From a virus, in the IMG/VR virus record IMGVR_UViG_3300010375_000022, positions 1 through 61,058 of that record: DNA of 61,058 bases, one strand, 5' to 3'. The notes below the pieces were generated by a model. The model had not been told where the DNA came from, made no database searches, and saw only the letters and a program-made list of their open reading frames with translations. How positions within the stretch are numbered: position 1 is the first letter of the stretch; each line of letters starts with the position of its first letter. Below are positions 51,491 to 58,667 of this stretch, piece after piece. The position numbers were made by a program, and so were the translations under genes.

Positions 51491-53140
51491 ATGTTCTTCC
51501 GCAACCTCTTCCTCTTCCGCTTCAACGCGCAGGCGCTCGGCATCACCGCTGAGGGTCTTGAGGCCGCCCTCGACGGCCAGCGCCTGCGCGATGTCGGCGC
51601 GATCGAACTAAGCACCATGGGCTTTGTCTCGCCGTTCGGCCGCGGCAGCGATGTGCTCGTGCATGCGGTCGGTGACTTCGCCTTAATCGCGCTCGGCGCG
51701 CAGGAGCGCCTGCTTCCGTCGGATGTCGTGACTGAGGAACTCTCCACGCGCATCGAGGCAATGGCCGAAAAGACGGGCAAGAAGCCTGGTGGCCGCGAGC
51801 GCAAGCGGATCAAAGAGGAAATCATCACTGGTCTGCTGCCGCGGGCGTTCGTGCGCGAGTCGCGCATGCTTGCCTACTTCGACCTCGCGCGCGGCTGGCT
51901 TGTCGTCAACACAGCGTCGCGCAAGGCCGCCGAGAACGTTGTCATGTCCGTGCGCAGCGCTTTGGGCTCGTTCCCGTGCGTTCCCATGTCGCCCGAAGAG
52001 TCGCCGCGCGTCCTGCTGACAGACTGGCTCGCTACGGCCAAGCCGCCGGAAGGCCTGACCTTCGGCGAGGAATGCGAACTGCGCGATCCGGTCGAGTCCG
52101 GCGCGATCGTCCGCTGCAAGAATCAGGAGCTGGAAACCGACGAAGTGCGCGAGCACCTCAAGTCGGGCAAACAGGTCTTCCGCGCAGCGTTCACGTTCAA
52201 AGATCGGATCTCGCTCGTGCTATCCGAGGATCTGGTCGTGCGTGCGCTCCGGTTCCTCGAAGTTGTCCAGGACGAACTGGGTGATGCCGGTCGCGTAAGC
52301 CAGATTGAGGAACTAGATGCCATCTTTGCGCTGCAGACGCTCGAGCTACGCGTGCTGCTGGAGTGGCTCGAGTCTACGTTCAAGATCAGCGCTTCGCCCG
52401 GCATGAAGCTCGACGGCGGCGACGCGCCGAGGGAGATGCGCGAGGCGAAGAAGAATTCCGAAACGATCGTCAACGAGTACGATGACAAGCAGGTAGCGGA
52501 TCTAACCGCTACTTTGAAAAAGCACGGGATGCATCCCTCGATCTCGTTCAGGATCGGAACTGATCTGTCGAAGGTACTCAACTCGATCGATCCCGCCGAG
52601 CTGTCGCCCGCGCAACTGCAATGGCTGCGCACCGGTCGCCGTGGTTCGAGCAGCGAAACCATGTTCGCGACGCTCCATGGCTGCAACACCAGCGGTTGCG
52701 CTCTGACCCATCCTCTCGATCCAAACGACCTAGGGCGCTGCCGACGGTTGCTTGAAGAAGTGCCGGAATTCCAGGAGCGATTTCCGCTGATGGCAGACCT
52801 GTCGCCAGCATGGCACGAACTCGTCGCGAACTGGGGTGAGCTTTGCCAGATCATGGACGAGGAAGCACCGCATTGGCGCGACGGGAAAGGTAACGCACCC
52901 AGCGTGTATGAGCACATGGGAAAACTCGGCGCCCAGGCAACGGAGTCGCGCGATGTTCTGTTCGATAACGCGGCAATGATCGTGCGCGTCGAACGCAGGG
53001 CCGACATATCGCTTCTCCAACGCAAGCTTGCTGTCGGCTACAACCGCGCGGCGCGCGTCCTCGAACAACTCGAACAGGCCGGCATCGTCTCCGCGCGGGG
53101 CGCAAACGGTGAACGCAAAGTTCTGGAGACTACGGCATGA
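51491..53140 (+). CDS. rdgC: RdgC-like protein fused to FtsK-gamma-like domain
   Basis: A 549-residue protein. Residues 1 to about 300 match RdgC, a ring-shaped DNA-binding protein that limits RecA (MFFRNLFLFRFNAQALGIT, VGDFALIALGAQERLLP, TGLLPRAFVRESRMLAYFD). About 300-490 is a linker domain of unknown type. The C-terminal 50 residues (ISLLQRKLAVGYNRAARVLE, QLEQAGIVSARG) match the FtsK gamma winged helix, which reads KOPS DNA motifs in FtsK. Chromosomal RdgC is about 300 residues, so this is a fusion. Confidence 0.85.
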   Translation: MFFRNLFLFRFNAQALGITAEGLEAALDGQRLRDVGAIELSTMGFVSPFGRGSDVLVHAVGDFALIALGAQERLLPSDVVTEELSTRIEAMAEKTGKKPGGRERKRIKEEIITGLLPRAFVRESRMLAYFDLARGWLVVNTASRKAAENVVMSVRSALGSFPCVPMSPEESPRVLLTDWLATAKPPEGLTFGEECELRDPVESGAIVRCKNQELETDEVREHLKSGKQVFRAAFTFKDRISLVLSEDLVVRALRFLEVVQDELGDAGRVSQIEELDAIFALQTLELRVLLEWLESTFKISASPGMKLDGGDAPREMREAKKNSETIVNEYDDKQVADLTATLKKHGMHPSISFRIGTDLSKVLNSIDPAELSPAQLQWLRTGRRGSSSETMFATLHGCNTSGCALTHPLDPNDLGRCRRLLEEVPEFQERFPLMADLSPAWHELVANWGELCQIMDEEAPHWRDGKGNAPSVYEHMGKLGAQATESRDVLFDNAAMIVRVERRADISLLQRKLAVGYNRAARVLEQLEQAGIVSARGANGERKVLETTA

Positions 53141-53346
53141 AACGCATCCCCCTTTTGCTGCTGGCGCTGTTGATCGCCGGCGCTGCCTACGCTGGCGGCT
53201 TCACGATCACCACGCGGCCGGCAGCCGTCGCGATCATCAACAGCACTGTGACCGGCCAGCTCGTCACCACGCGCGGACACCTCTCAGCGATTCAGTACAC
53301 CACGGTCAACGGTGTGCAGGTCGTGACTGTCACGGTGACTCCGTGA
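53137..53346 (+). CDS. Small exported protein
   Basis: A 69-residue protein with a clear signal peptide (MKRIPLLLLALLIAGAAYA) and a short beta-rich mature part ending VQVVTVTVTP. Overlaps the RdgC-like stop by 4 bp (ATGA). It lies directly upstream of DGR target 1. Function unknown. Confidence 0.6.
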   Translation: MKRIPLLLLALLIAGAAYAGGFTITTRPAAVAIINSTVTGQLVTTRGHLSAIQYTTVNGVQVVTVTVTP

Positions 53347-53390
53347 CTGATCTAACTCAACGGCACCAAACCGCCACGAAGGAGATTTGC

Positions 53391-53846
53391 ATGAGCAAGT
53401 TTGTAAAGATCGATCTGTCCGGCACGCACCTGGCAGTCGATACCCAGGAATGGGCCATCGTGTTCGACGAGAGCACGGGCTTGTATTGGCCGAAAGACGA
53501 CTCTGGCGACCGTCTCGATGATGTCGGTGAGGCCAAATACATCAAGAACCTCAACGCAACATCGTTCGGCGGTTTCTCCGACTGGCGCATGCCGACGCGG
53601 CCCGAGCTGCTGACCATCGTCGATCTCGACAAGTATTCGCCGGCGGCGAACACCGACTTCTTCCCAGGAACCAAGTCCGATTGGTATCGCACCTGTTCGG
53701 AGTGCGCCTGGAGCAAGGATAAGAACGGCCGTGCGTCCATTTTCTGGCTCGTCCACTTCCACCACGGCTACGTCCTCAACCTCCACCGCAGCGGCAACGC
53801 GTTCGCGCGCGCGGTGCGCGGCGGCGGCGCGCCGGCCAGTCAGTAA
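53391..53846 (+). CDS. DGR target 1: DUF1566-type variable protein
   Basis: A 151-residue protein upstream of avd, preceded by GAAGGAG. DUF1566/CLec core: EWAIVFDESTGLYWPKDD, GGFSDWRMPTRPELLTIVDL, then CAWSKDKNGRASIFW and AFARAVRGGGAPASQ. The VR covers residues about 115-150. Thirteen substitutions from TR, all at adenines, give I, L, H, H, H, Y, L, L, S and G at diversified sites. This is the target placed canonically next to avd, TR and RT. Confidence 0.94.
   Translation: MSKFVKIDLSGTHLAVDTQEWAIVFDESTGLYWPKDDSGDRLDDVGEAKYIKNLNATSFGGFSDWRMPTRPELLTIVDLDKYSPAANTDFFPGTKSDWYRTCSECAWSKDKNGRASIFWLVHFHHGYVLNLHRSGNAFARAVRGGGAPASQ
53733..53840 (+). repeat. DGR variable repeat VR1
   Basis: A 108-bp repeat at the 3' end of target 1. 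All 13 differences from TR are at TR adenines, with replacement by C, T or G. Last 42 bp identical to TR. The flank is CAGTAATTGGCTTTTTG, a shorter version of that at VR2 and VR3. Confidence 0.97.
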
Positions 53847-53878
53847 TTGGCTTTTTGACTAAGGCATAGGGGAGAACG

Positions 53879-54316
53879 ATGACCTACGGGGTTCCACCGA
53901 TCGTCAAGCTCGCACAGCGTCTTCAGGTCGACATCGAGAACGCTGTGCGCGGCTTCCATCGCTTCCACAAGAACGCTTCTGGAGCGAAGTTGCGCGATGC
54001 CATCGAGGAAGTGGTCGTGATCGCGAACATGGCGTGGCGCGATCCTGCGCGTCAGCTTGCGATGGTCGAGGAACTGGACTGGAAGGTCGAACAACTCAAA
54101 CTGCGCATGCAACTATGCAGCCACATCAAGGCTTTCAAAAGCCTGGGCCAGTTCGAGGCCCTCATGCGGAGCGCCGCCGAAGTTGGTCGGCAAGTCGGCG
54201 GCTGGAAGAAATGGTTGGAGCACCCCAATGGGCAGAATTCGGGAGCATCGAGCGCTCGTCCGAAGCGTCCCAAGACACTGAGTACCCGCGCCACCCCCTC
54301 TGGGGTCAACGCATGA
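53879..54316 (+). CDS. avd: DGR accessory variability determinant (Avd)
   Basis: A 145-residue basic, all-helical protein. Helices are visible from IVKLAQRLQVDIENAVRGF, the central IEEVVVIANMAWRDPARQLA, LDWKVEQLKLRMQLCSHIKA and EALMRSAAEVGRQVGGW. This is the pattern of Avd four-helix bundles that bind the RT and template RNA. The last 30 residues are a Ser/Pro/Arg tail. Position between the target and TR is canonical. Its stop overlaps a start of the TR/RT reading frame (ATGA at 54313). Confidence 0.88.
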   Translation: MTYGVPPIVKLAQRLQVDIENAVRGFHRFHKNASGAKLRDAIEEVVVIANMAWRDPARQLAMVEELDWKVEQLKLRMQLCSHIKAFKSLGQFEALMRSAAEVGRQVGGWKKWLEHPNGQNSGASSARPKRPKTLSTRATPSGVNA

Positions 54317-54372
54317 CGACGCCACGCTACGCCACTACGGGATGCGCGGCCGGTTCGCAAGAGCACGGGGAA

Positions 54373-54480
54373 GCGTCCAATTTCTGGATCGTCAACTTCA
54401 ACAACGGCAACGTCAACAACAACCACCGCAACAACAACGCGTTCGCGCGCGCGGTGCGCGGCGGCGGCGCGCCGGCCAGT
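54373..54480 (+). repeat. DGR template repeat (TR)
   Basis: A 108-bp template for mutagenic retrohoming. Read in the RT frame it encodes ten AAC codons plus one AAT, one ATC and one CAC in the first 66 bp. That gives 24 adenines in the diversified part. The last 42 bp (GCGTTCGCG...GCCAGT) contain a single A and match all VRs. The flank GAGTGTCAGG differs from the VR flank CAGTAATTGG, as expected for IMH* and IMH. Confidence 0.97.
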
Positions 54481-54516
54481 GAGTGTCAGGGTGCAGGGAA
54501 AGTCACCTTTCGCGAG

Positions 54517-55677
54517 ATGCACACCGCGTGGAAGCGCGCGCGGCGGCACAAAGTGCCCAGCCGAAACCAGCTTCGTTTCGAGGCCAACTGGGCGGAACGT
54601 CTGTTTGAACTGCAGGACCAGATCAACGCTGGCACCTGGCGGCCGCTGCCAGCGACATGCTTCATCGCCACTCGACCGAAAGCCAGAGAGATCCACGCGC
54701 CGGACTTTTCCGACCGCGTGGTGCACCACTGGGTGGTCCCGAAGCTTGAGCAGCACTACGAACCGAAGTTCATCTTCGATTCCTACGCGAACCGCCGCGG
54801 CAAGGGCGCGCACGCTGCCGTCGACCGTGCCCGTGATCATATCCGCGCCGTGCACAGTGGTCAGGGCGGTGGCTACTACCTGAAGCTCGATATTCACAAC
54901 TTCTTCAATTCGATCAACCGCGAGAAGCTCTACGCGATGCTGAAGCGCGAGATGGTCAGAAGTCACATGCCGCTCACAGTCCAGCGCGTGGTGCACGCCC
55001 TGCTGGCCAAGTCGATCGCGCACCAGGGCGTACGCAACCTGTTCACTGCCGAAGAGCGTGCCTTGGTGCCGTACCACAAGCGGCTCGAGGCATCGGCGGC
55101 CGGCTACGGCATCCCGATCGGCAATTTGCCCTCGCAGTTCTTCTCGAACGTCTACCTCAACGAGTTCGATCAGTTCGTCAAGCACGTGCTGAAGGGCGAG
55201 CGGTACGTGCGCTACGTCGACGACTTCGTGCTCTTCCACCGCGACCTGGCGCAGTTGGAACTGTGGTTGAAACAAATCGAAGCCTTCCTCGCGGAGCGTC
55301 TGGATCTGCGCTTGAAGGACGACATCCAACTGCAGCCGGTGTCTTGCGGTCTGGACTTCCTCGGCTACGTCATTTTCCCCACGCACACCCGCGTGCGCAC
55401 CCGGGTCGTTCGCCACGCGCGCGCAGCGCTGAACGATTGGTCGCAGGGACGCGTCGGCCGCGATCAGATCCGTGCGACCCCACAAGACATCCAGCGTCTC
55501 GCGTCGACATGGGCGAGCTACCTCGGCCACTTCCGCCACGCGAATAGCCACCGCCTACAGGCTGACTTCGCCCGACGGTTTCCGGCGCAAGTTGCGCTCG
55601 CCAGCCGCAATCTCAAGTTCGACTACCGGCTGCAATCCACGGTGATTGCGATCCCACACTCGGAGTTCCAGGCATGA
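54517..55677 (+). CDS. DGR reverse transcriptase
   Basis: A 386-residue RT from the ATG at 54517. Motif A is YLKLDIHNFFNSI (D125). Motif B is GIPIGNLPSQFFSN (198-211), with the GxxxSQ form typical of DGR enzymes in place of QGxxxSP. The active site is YVDD (233-236), followed by CGLDFLGYVIFPTH. It copies TR RNA with adenine-specific errors and the cDNA replaces VR. The same frame is open upstream through TR to an ATG at 54313, so a 454-residue form is possible. Confidence 0.96.
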   Translation: MHTAWKRARRHKVPSRNQLRFEANWAERLFELQDQINAGTWRPLPATCFIATRPKAREIHAPDFSDRVVHHWVVPKLEQHYEPKFIFDSYANRRGKGAHAAVDRARDHIRAVHSGQGGGYYLKLDIHNFFNSINREKLYAMLKREMVRSHMPLTVQRVVHALLAKSIAHQGVRNLFTAEERALVPYHKRLEASAAGYGIPIGNLPSQFFSNVYLNEFDQFVKHVLKGERYVRYVDDFVLFHRDLAQLELWLKQIEAFLAERLDLRLKDDIQLQPVSCGLDFLGYVIFPTHTRVRTRVVRHARAALNDWSQGRVGRDQIRATPQDIQRLASTWASYLGHFRHANSHRLQADFARRFPAQVALASRNLKFDYRLQSTVIAIPHSEFQA

Positions 55678-55973
55678 ACGATCTGTTCGACGTGGAACAA
55701 CCCAGCCCCGTGCCTGTATACGGCAGCCTGAGTCATGCCCAGGAACGCGCGCTCTGGGACACCGATCGCGCCACTTGGTACGCCTACGTCGCCGAGGCGA
55801 TGGCTAAGAAGCTCACCGCCGGCGGCGCCGAGTCGATCGCCGCTGCGTGGCCGCTGATGAGCGATCGCTACAAGAAAGCGCTCTGGCCGTACTTCAGCAA
55901 AGAAACCCGCGAGCTCGTGTTCCTGGTGCGCGAGTCGCTTCCGCAGCACACACCTGAATCGATCGCAGCATGA
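55674..55973 (+). CDS. Unknown protein downstream of RT
   Basis: A 99-residue protein with a helical core (QERALWDTDRATWYAYVAEA, then MAKKLTAGGAESIAAAW). Overlaps the RT stop by 4 bp (ATGA), so it is translated with the RT; whether it takes part in DGR function is unknown. Not a recognised DGR accessory family. Confidence 0.5.
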   Translation: MNDLFDVEQPSPVPVYGSLSHAQERALWDTDRATWYAYVAEAMAKKLTAGGAESIAAAWPLMSDRYKKALWPYFSKETRELVFLVRESLPQHTPESIAA

Positions 55974-56461
55974 AAATCAAGCCAAAGATGGTCGAGGTCG
56001 CGCTCGATCGCTATCAAAACACACCTGGGTGGCGAGACTCGATCCCCGCGTTCCAGCTCGAGTTGCTTCGCGCGGACATGTGCGCTGCGCTGGAAGCTGC
56101 CCTGGCGGAACCTTGTTCCGACTGGCTCGGCTCGTTCCTCAAGTCAAAATTTCGCGATGCGGAGCGAGACGCCCTGCGTCAAGGCGCCCAAACTCCAGAT
56201 CGCGTCGAAGTCACCCGTCTCGAATTTGAACACTTCGCGGATGTTGACCAAGGCAAGCCTGACCCGGCATTGCTGATCAGCATGGCCATTCGTCTACGCC
56301 ATGATTTCGGGTTGCTGTCCGAAAAGGAGCGCGCCGCGCTGATCGATGAGATGGGCAAGGTGTGGGAAGAGGTCGCTGGCCAAGGATTCTATTCACCCGC
56401 CAACAGGGAAAGGTATTTGCGTATTGCAGACCGTGACGGGGTCCGGGAGCACACGCCATGA
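55970..56461 (+). CDS. Unknown protein
   Basis: A 163-residue, mostly helical protein (PAFQLELLRADMCAALEAAL; LLISMAIRLRHDFGLLSEKE). Overlaps both neighbours by 4 bp. No family recognised. Confidence 0.5.
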   Translation: MKIKPKMVEVALDRYQNTPGWRDSIPAFQLELLRADMCAALEAALAEPCSDWLGSFLKSKFRDAERDALRQGAQTPDRVEVTRLEFEHFADVDQGKPDPALLISMAIRLRHDFGLLSEKERAALIDEMGKVWEEVAGQGFYSPANRERYLRIADRDGVREHTP

Positions 56462-57063
56462 TCAACATCCGTCGACGCTATGGTGGCCTCTTCGACCACT
56501 TCGCGCAGTACCTGATCTCTCACGCCCGCCGGCGCCCGTGCGACTTCGTCATCGGCGGCGAGCGCGAGCCCTACATGTTGCGCTGGTGGCTCACTCCCTG
56601 GAGCGGCTGGTATCGCGACATCAAGGAAGTGGATCTGACCTGGTGGCAGTGGCTGATCACCCGCTTGCCGGGTGCCTACCTGCACCGGATACTGCGCAGC
56701 GACGACGATCGCGCGCTGCACGATCATCCATGGTGCAACATCTCGATCTTGCTCGAAGGGCAATACGTCGAGCACGTCATCCTGCCCGGCGGCATCCATG
56801 AGCGCACATTTCGTCAGGCCGGGGCCGTCACGGCGCGTTGGGCGAAGACAGCACATCGACTTGAAATCATCGCGCCGGTAGTCGGCTATCGGAACAACAT
56901 CGCGCTTTACGGTCCACACATCCGTGCTTGGTCGCTATTCCTATTCGGCTTCAGGCTGCGGCAGTGGGGTTTCCACTGTCCAGAACGTGGCTGGGTGCAC
57001 TGGCGCGAGTTCACAAACCCTGCCGACGGCGGGGCAACGGTCCGTAAAGGCTGCGGGCCATGA
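56458..57063 (+). CDS. Cupin-like protein
   Basis: A 201-residue protein. Residues about 75-150 have DDDRALHDHPWCNISILLEG followed by YVEHVIL and AHRLEII, a cupin-like beta-barrel pattern with His residues that could bind metal. The N-terminal half is Trp-rich. Similar phage proteins are known without assigned substrate. Overlaps both neighbours by 4 bp. Confidence 0.6.
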   Translation: MINIRRRYGGLFDHFAQYLISHARRRPCDFVIGGEREPYMLRWWLTPWSGWYRDIKEVDLTWWQWLITRLPGAYLHRILRSDDDRALHDHPWCNISILLEGQYVEHVILPGGIHERTFRQAGAVTARWAKTAHRLEIIAPVVGYRNNIALYGPHIRAWSLFLFGFRLRQWGFHCPERGWVHWREFTNPADGGATVRKGCGP

Positions 57064-57464
57064 GCGTCAGCGAACTCGACCTGTTCGGACCGGAGATGCG
57101 CGAGGCGATCGAGCAATTCGACGCGTGCACGATGCACGGTGACAAGTGGCGCCTGATTCGTAGCGAACTGATCGCGCTCACGCGCGCCAGCGAAGGTAAG
57201 CAGCCGTTGTACCGCGGTGGCCCAAAACTGCAATCGCGACTACTCGATACGGCGGCTTTGACGTCCGTGCCAGCGTGGCTGCGACAGCTGTGCGCAGAAG
57301 CCGCTGACGCACTCGAGGCAGCGCTGGACGTTCGTCGCGCCATTGAACGGGATGCCTTCTGCTTGGAGCGCACTCGTGAATGCCCCGGGCGGATCTTGGA
57401 AGTATTCGATCGCATGCTCGGACTCCACGTCGACGAGCGCGGTCAGCTACAGGTGCACAAATGA
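57060..57464 (+). CDS. Unknown protein
   Basis: A 134-residue protein of mostly helical character (MREAIEQFDACTMHGDKWRL; LCAEAADALEAALDVRRAIE). Overlaps both neighbours by 4 bp. No family recognised. Confidence 0.45.
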   Translation: MSVSELDLFGPEMREAIEQFDACTMHGDKWRLIRSELIALTRASEGKQPLYRGGPKLQSRLLDTAALTSVPAWLRQLCAEAADALEAALDVRRAIERDAFCLERTRECPGRILEVFDRMLGLHVDERGQLQVHK

Positions 57465-57772
57465 TCGTCATCACAAGCTTGAACCGGACACCGCGGCAGA
57501 TTTCGCCGGGCGACATCTTCAACCTCGTCATCACCGACAAGCTGGGAAGCGAAGTGGTGATAAAGGAAACGGTGACCGTCGCAAAAACGCTCGACTTCGT
57601 CGCATCTTTCCGCTTCGCGCTTGAGGACGGAACTTGCCCAGGCTTCCACCTCACCGGCATCTTCGCCAACTCGGCGGAATTGCCGGCCGAGATCCAGAAC
57701 GCTGTGATGATCGACGACCTCCCGGCGGACAAGTATCAGCGATTCGTGTCGAGCTGTGGGATCAAGGTCTGA
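57461..57772 (+). CDS. Unknown protein
   Basis: A 103-residue protein with beta-like segments (SPGDIFNLVITDKLGSEVVI; LDFVASFRFALEDG). ATG at 57461 overlaps the previous stop, and its stop overlaps the next start as TGATG. No family recognised. Confidence 0.45.
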   Translation: MIVITSLNRTPRQISPGDIFNLVITDKLGSEVVIKETVTVAKTLDFVASFRFALEDGTCPGFHLTGIFANSAELPAEIQNAVMIDDLPADKYQRFVSSCGIKV

Positions 57773-58020
57773 TGCTGCGTGCACGGCGCCCACACCTCAA
57801 GGCCAAGACCACGGCAGTGCTCAACGCTCTCGCTGACGTCGGGCCAGGTGGCGCGCCGGCCGACGAGATCGCGCGCCGCACGCACATCCGCACGCGCAAC
57901 GCCGCGGCACGCCTGCGCTGGCTGCAGCGTGGCGGCCTCGTGCGCTACGTCGAAGGCCAAGGGCTTTGGCAACTCACTGACGATTCGATGTTCAACACAA
58001 CCGGAGACAACAAACCATGA
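57772..58020 (+). CDS. Winged-helix DNA-binding protein
   Basis: An 82-residue protein: AVLNALADVGPGGAPADEIA, THIRTRNAAARLRWLQRGGL, then VRYVEGQGLWQL is a compact winged-helix domain. Probably a small transcription factor close to the excisionase and integrase genes. Start coupled as TGATG. Confidence 0.65.
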   Translation: MLRARRPHLKAKTTAVLNALADVGPGGAPADEIARRTHIRTRNAAARLRWLQRGGLVRYVEGQGLWQLTDDSMFNTTGDNKP

Positions 58021-58421
58021 GCCGTGACGACGACGCTATCGAGGCGCAGATCCAGGCGAAGGGCCTCACCGCCCCTCGCGTAACTCAGGAACGCATCAAC
58101 GACGTGATCGCAAGCGAGCACTACTTCACCGCTCGAGAAGGCGTGCTCGGCATGCTGGCGGCAGATGGCGTTCCTGCCACTACCTACGAACGGGCGAATG
58201 CAGCACCCGCGCCACTCGGCCTGCTCACCTTCTGCGTTCTGGTACTCAAAAACGGTTTCACCGTGACCGACGAGAGCGCGTGCGCAAGCCCCGAGAACTT
58301 TGATGCGCAGATCGGTTGCGAACTCGCGCGTCAAAACGCTCGCCAGAAGATCTGGGCACTCGAAGGCTACTTGCTTAAGGAACGCCTCGGCGCGGCACTC
58401 CCAGCCGCCACCAGAAAATAA
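58017..58421 (+). CDS. Phage Gp49-like protein
   Basis: A 134-residue protein that matches the Phage_gp49_66 family: VTQERINDVIASEHYFTARE, LGLLTFCVLVLKNGFTVTDE, SACASPENFDAQIGCELARQ, NARQKIWALEGYLLKERL. The family is widespread in phages and of unknown biochemical role. Overlaps the previous gene by 4 bp. Confidence 0.85.
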   Translation: MSRDDDAIEAQIQAKGLTAPRVTQERINDVIASEHYFTAREGVLGMLAADGVPATTYERANAAPAPLGLLTFCVLVLKNGFTVTDESACASPENFDAQIGCELARQNARQKIWALEGYLLKERLGAALPAATRK

Positions 58422-58448
58422 GCGTTGCCCAGCGCTGCCCTATCCGCT

Positions 58449-58667
58449 ATGGAAACCGTCCTCGACTTTCCCGCTCTTCAGAAGGCCACCGGCTACGACC
58501 GCGTCGGTGATGTCTCGAAGTGCCTGGATCGTCAGGGCATCCGGTACTTCCACGGCAAGAAAGGGGCGATATGGACAACGACGGAACTGGTGGCTCGGGC
58601 AGCGGGGTACAGCGGCGGCAGCGCAAAAGACGACGGTCCAGTAATTCCGATCGAGGCCTTGATGTGA
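58449..58667 (+). CDS. DUF4224-like excisionase
   Basis: A 72-residue protein from the ATG at 58449 (METVLDFPALQKATGYDRV). The short MerR/excisionase-like winged helix (DFPALQKATGY...DRQGIRYFHGKKGAIWTTTE) resembles DUF4224 proteins that sit before tyrosine integrases. It should bias the integrase toward excision. A TTG at 58425 would add 8 residues. Confidence 0.7.
   Translation: METVLDFPALQKATGYDRVGDVSKCLDRQGIRYFHGKKGAIWTTTELVARAAGYSGGSAKDDGPVIPIEALM

Noticed and set aside
54052-55551. 499-codon minus-strand frame opposite avd, TR and RT
   Set aside because: Antisense shadow of the RT; no start signal or domain.
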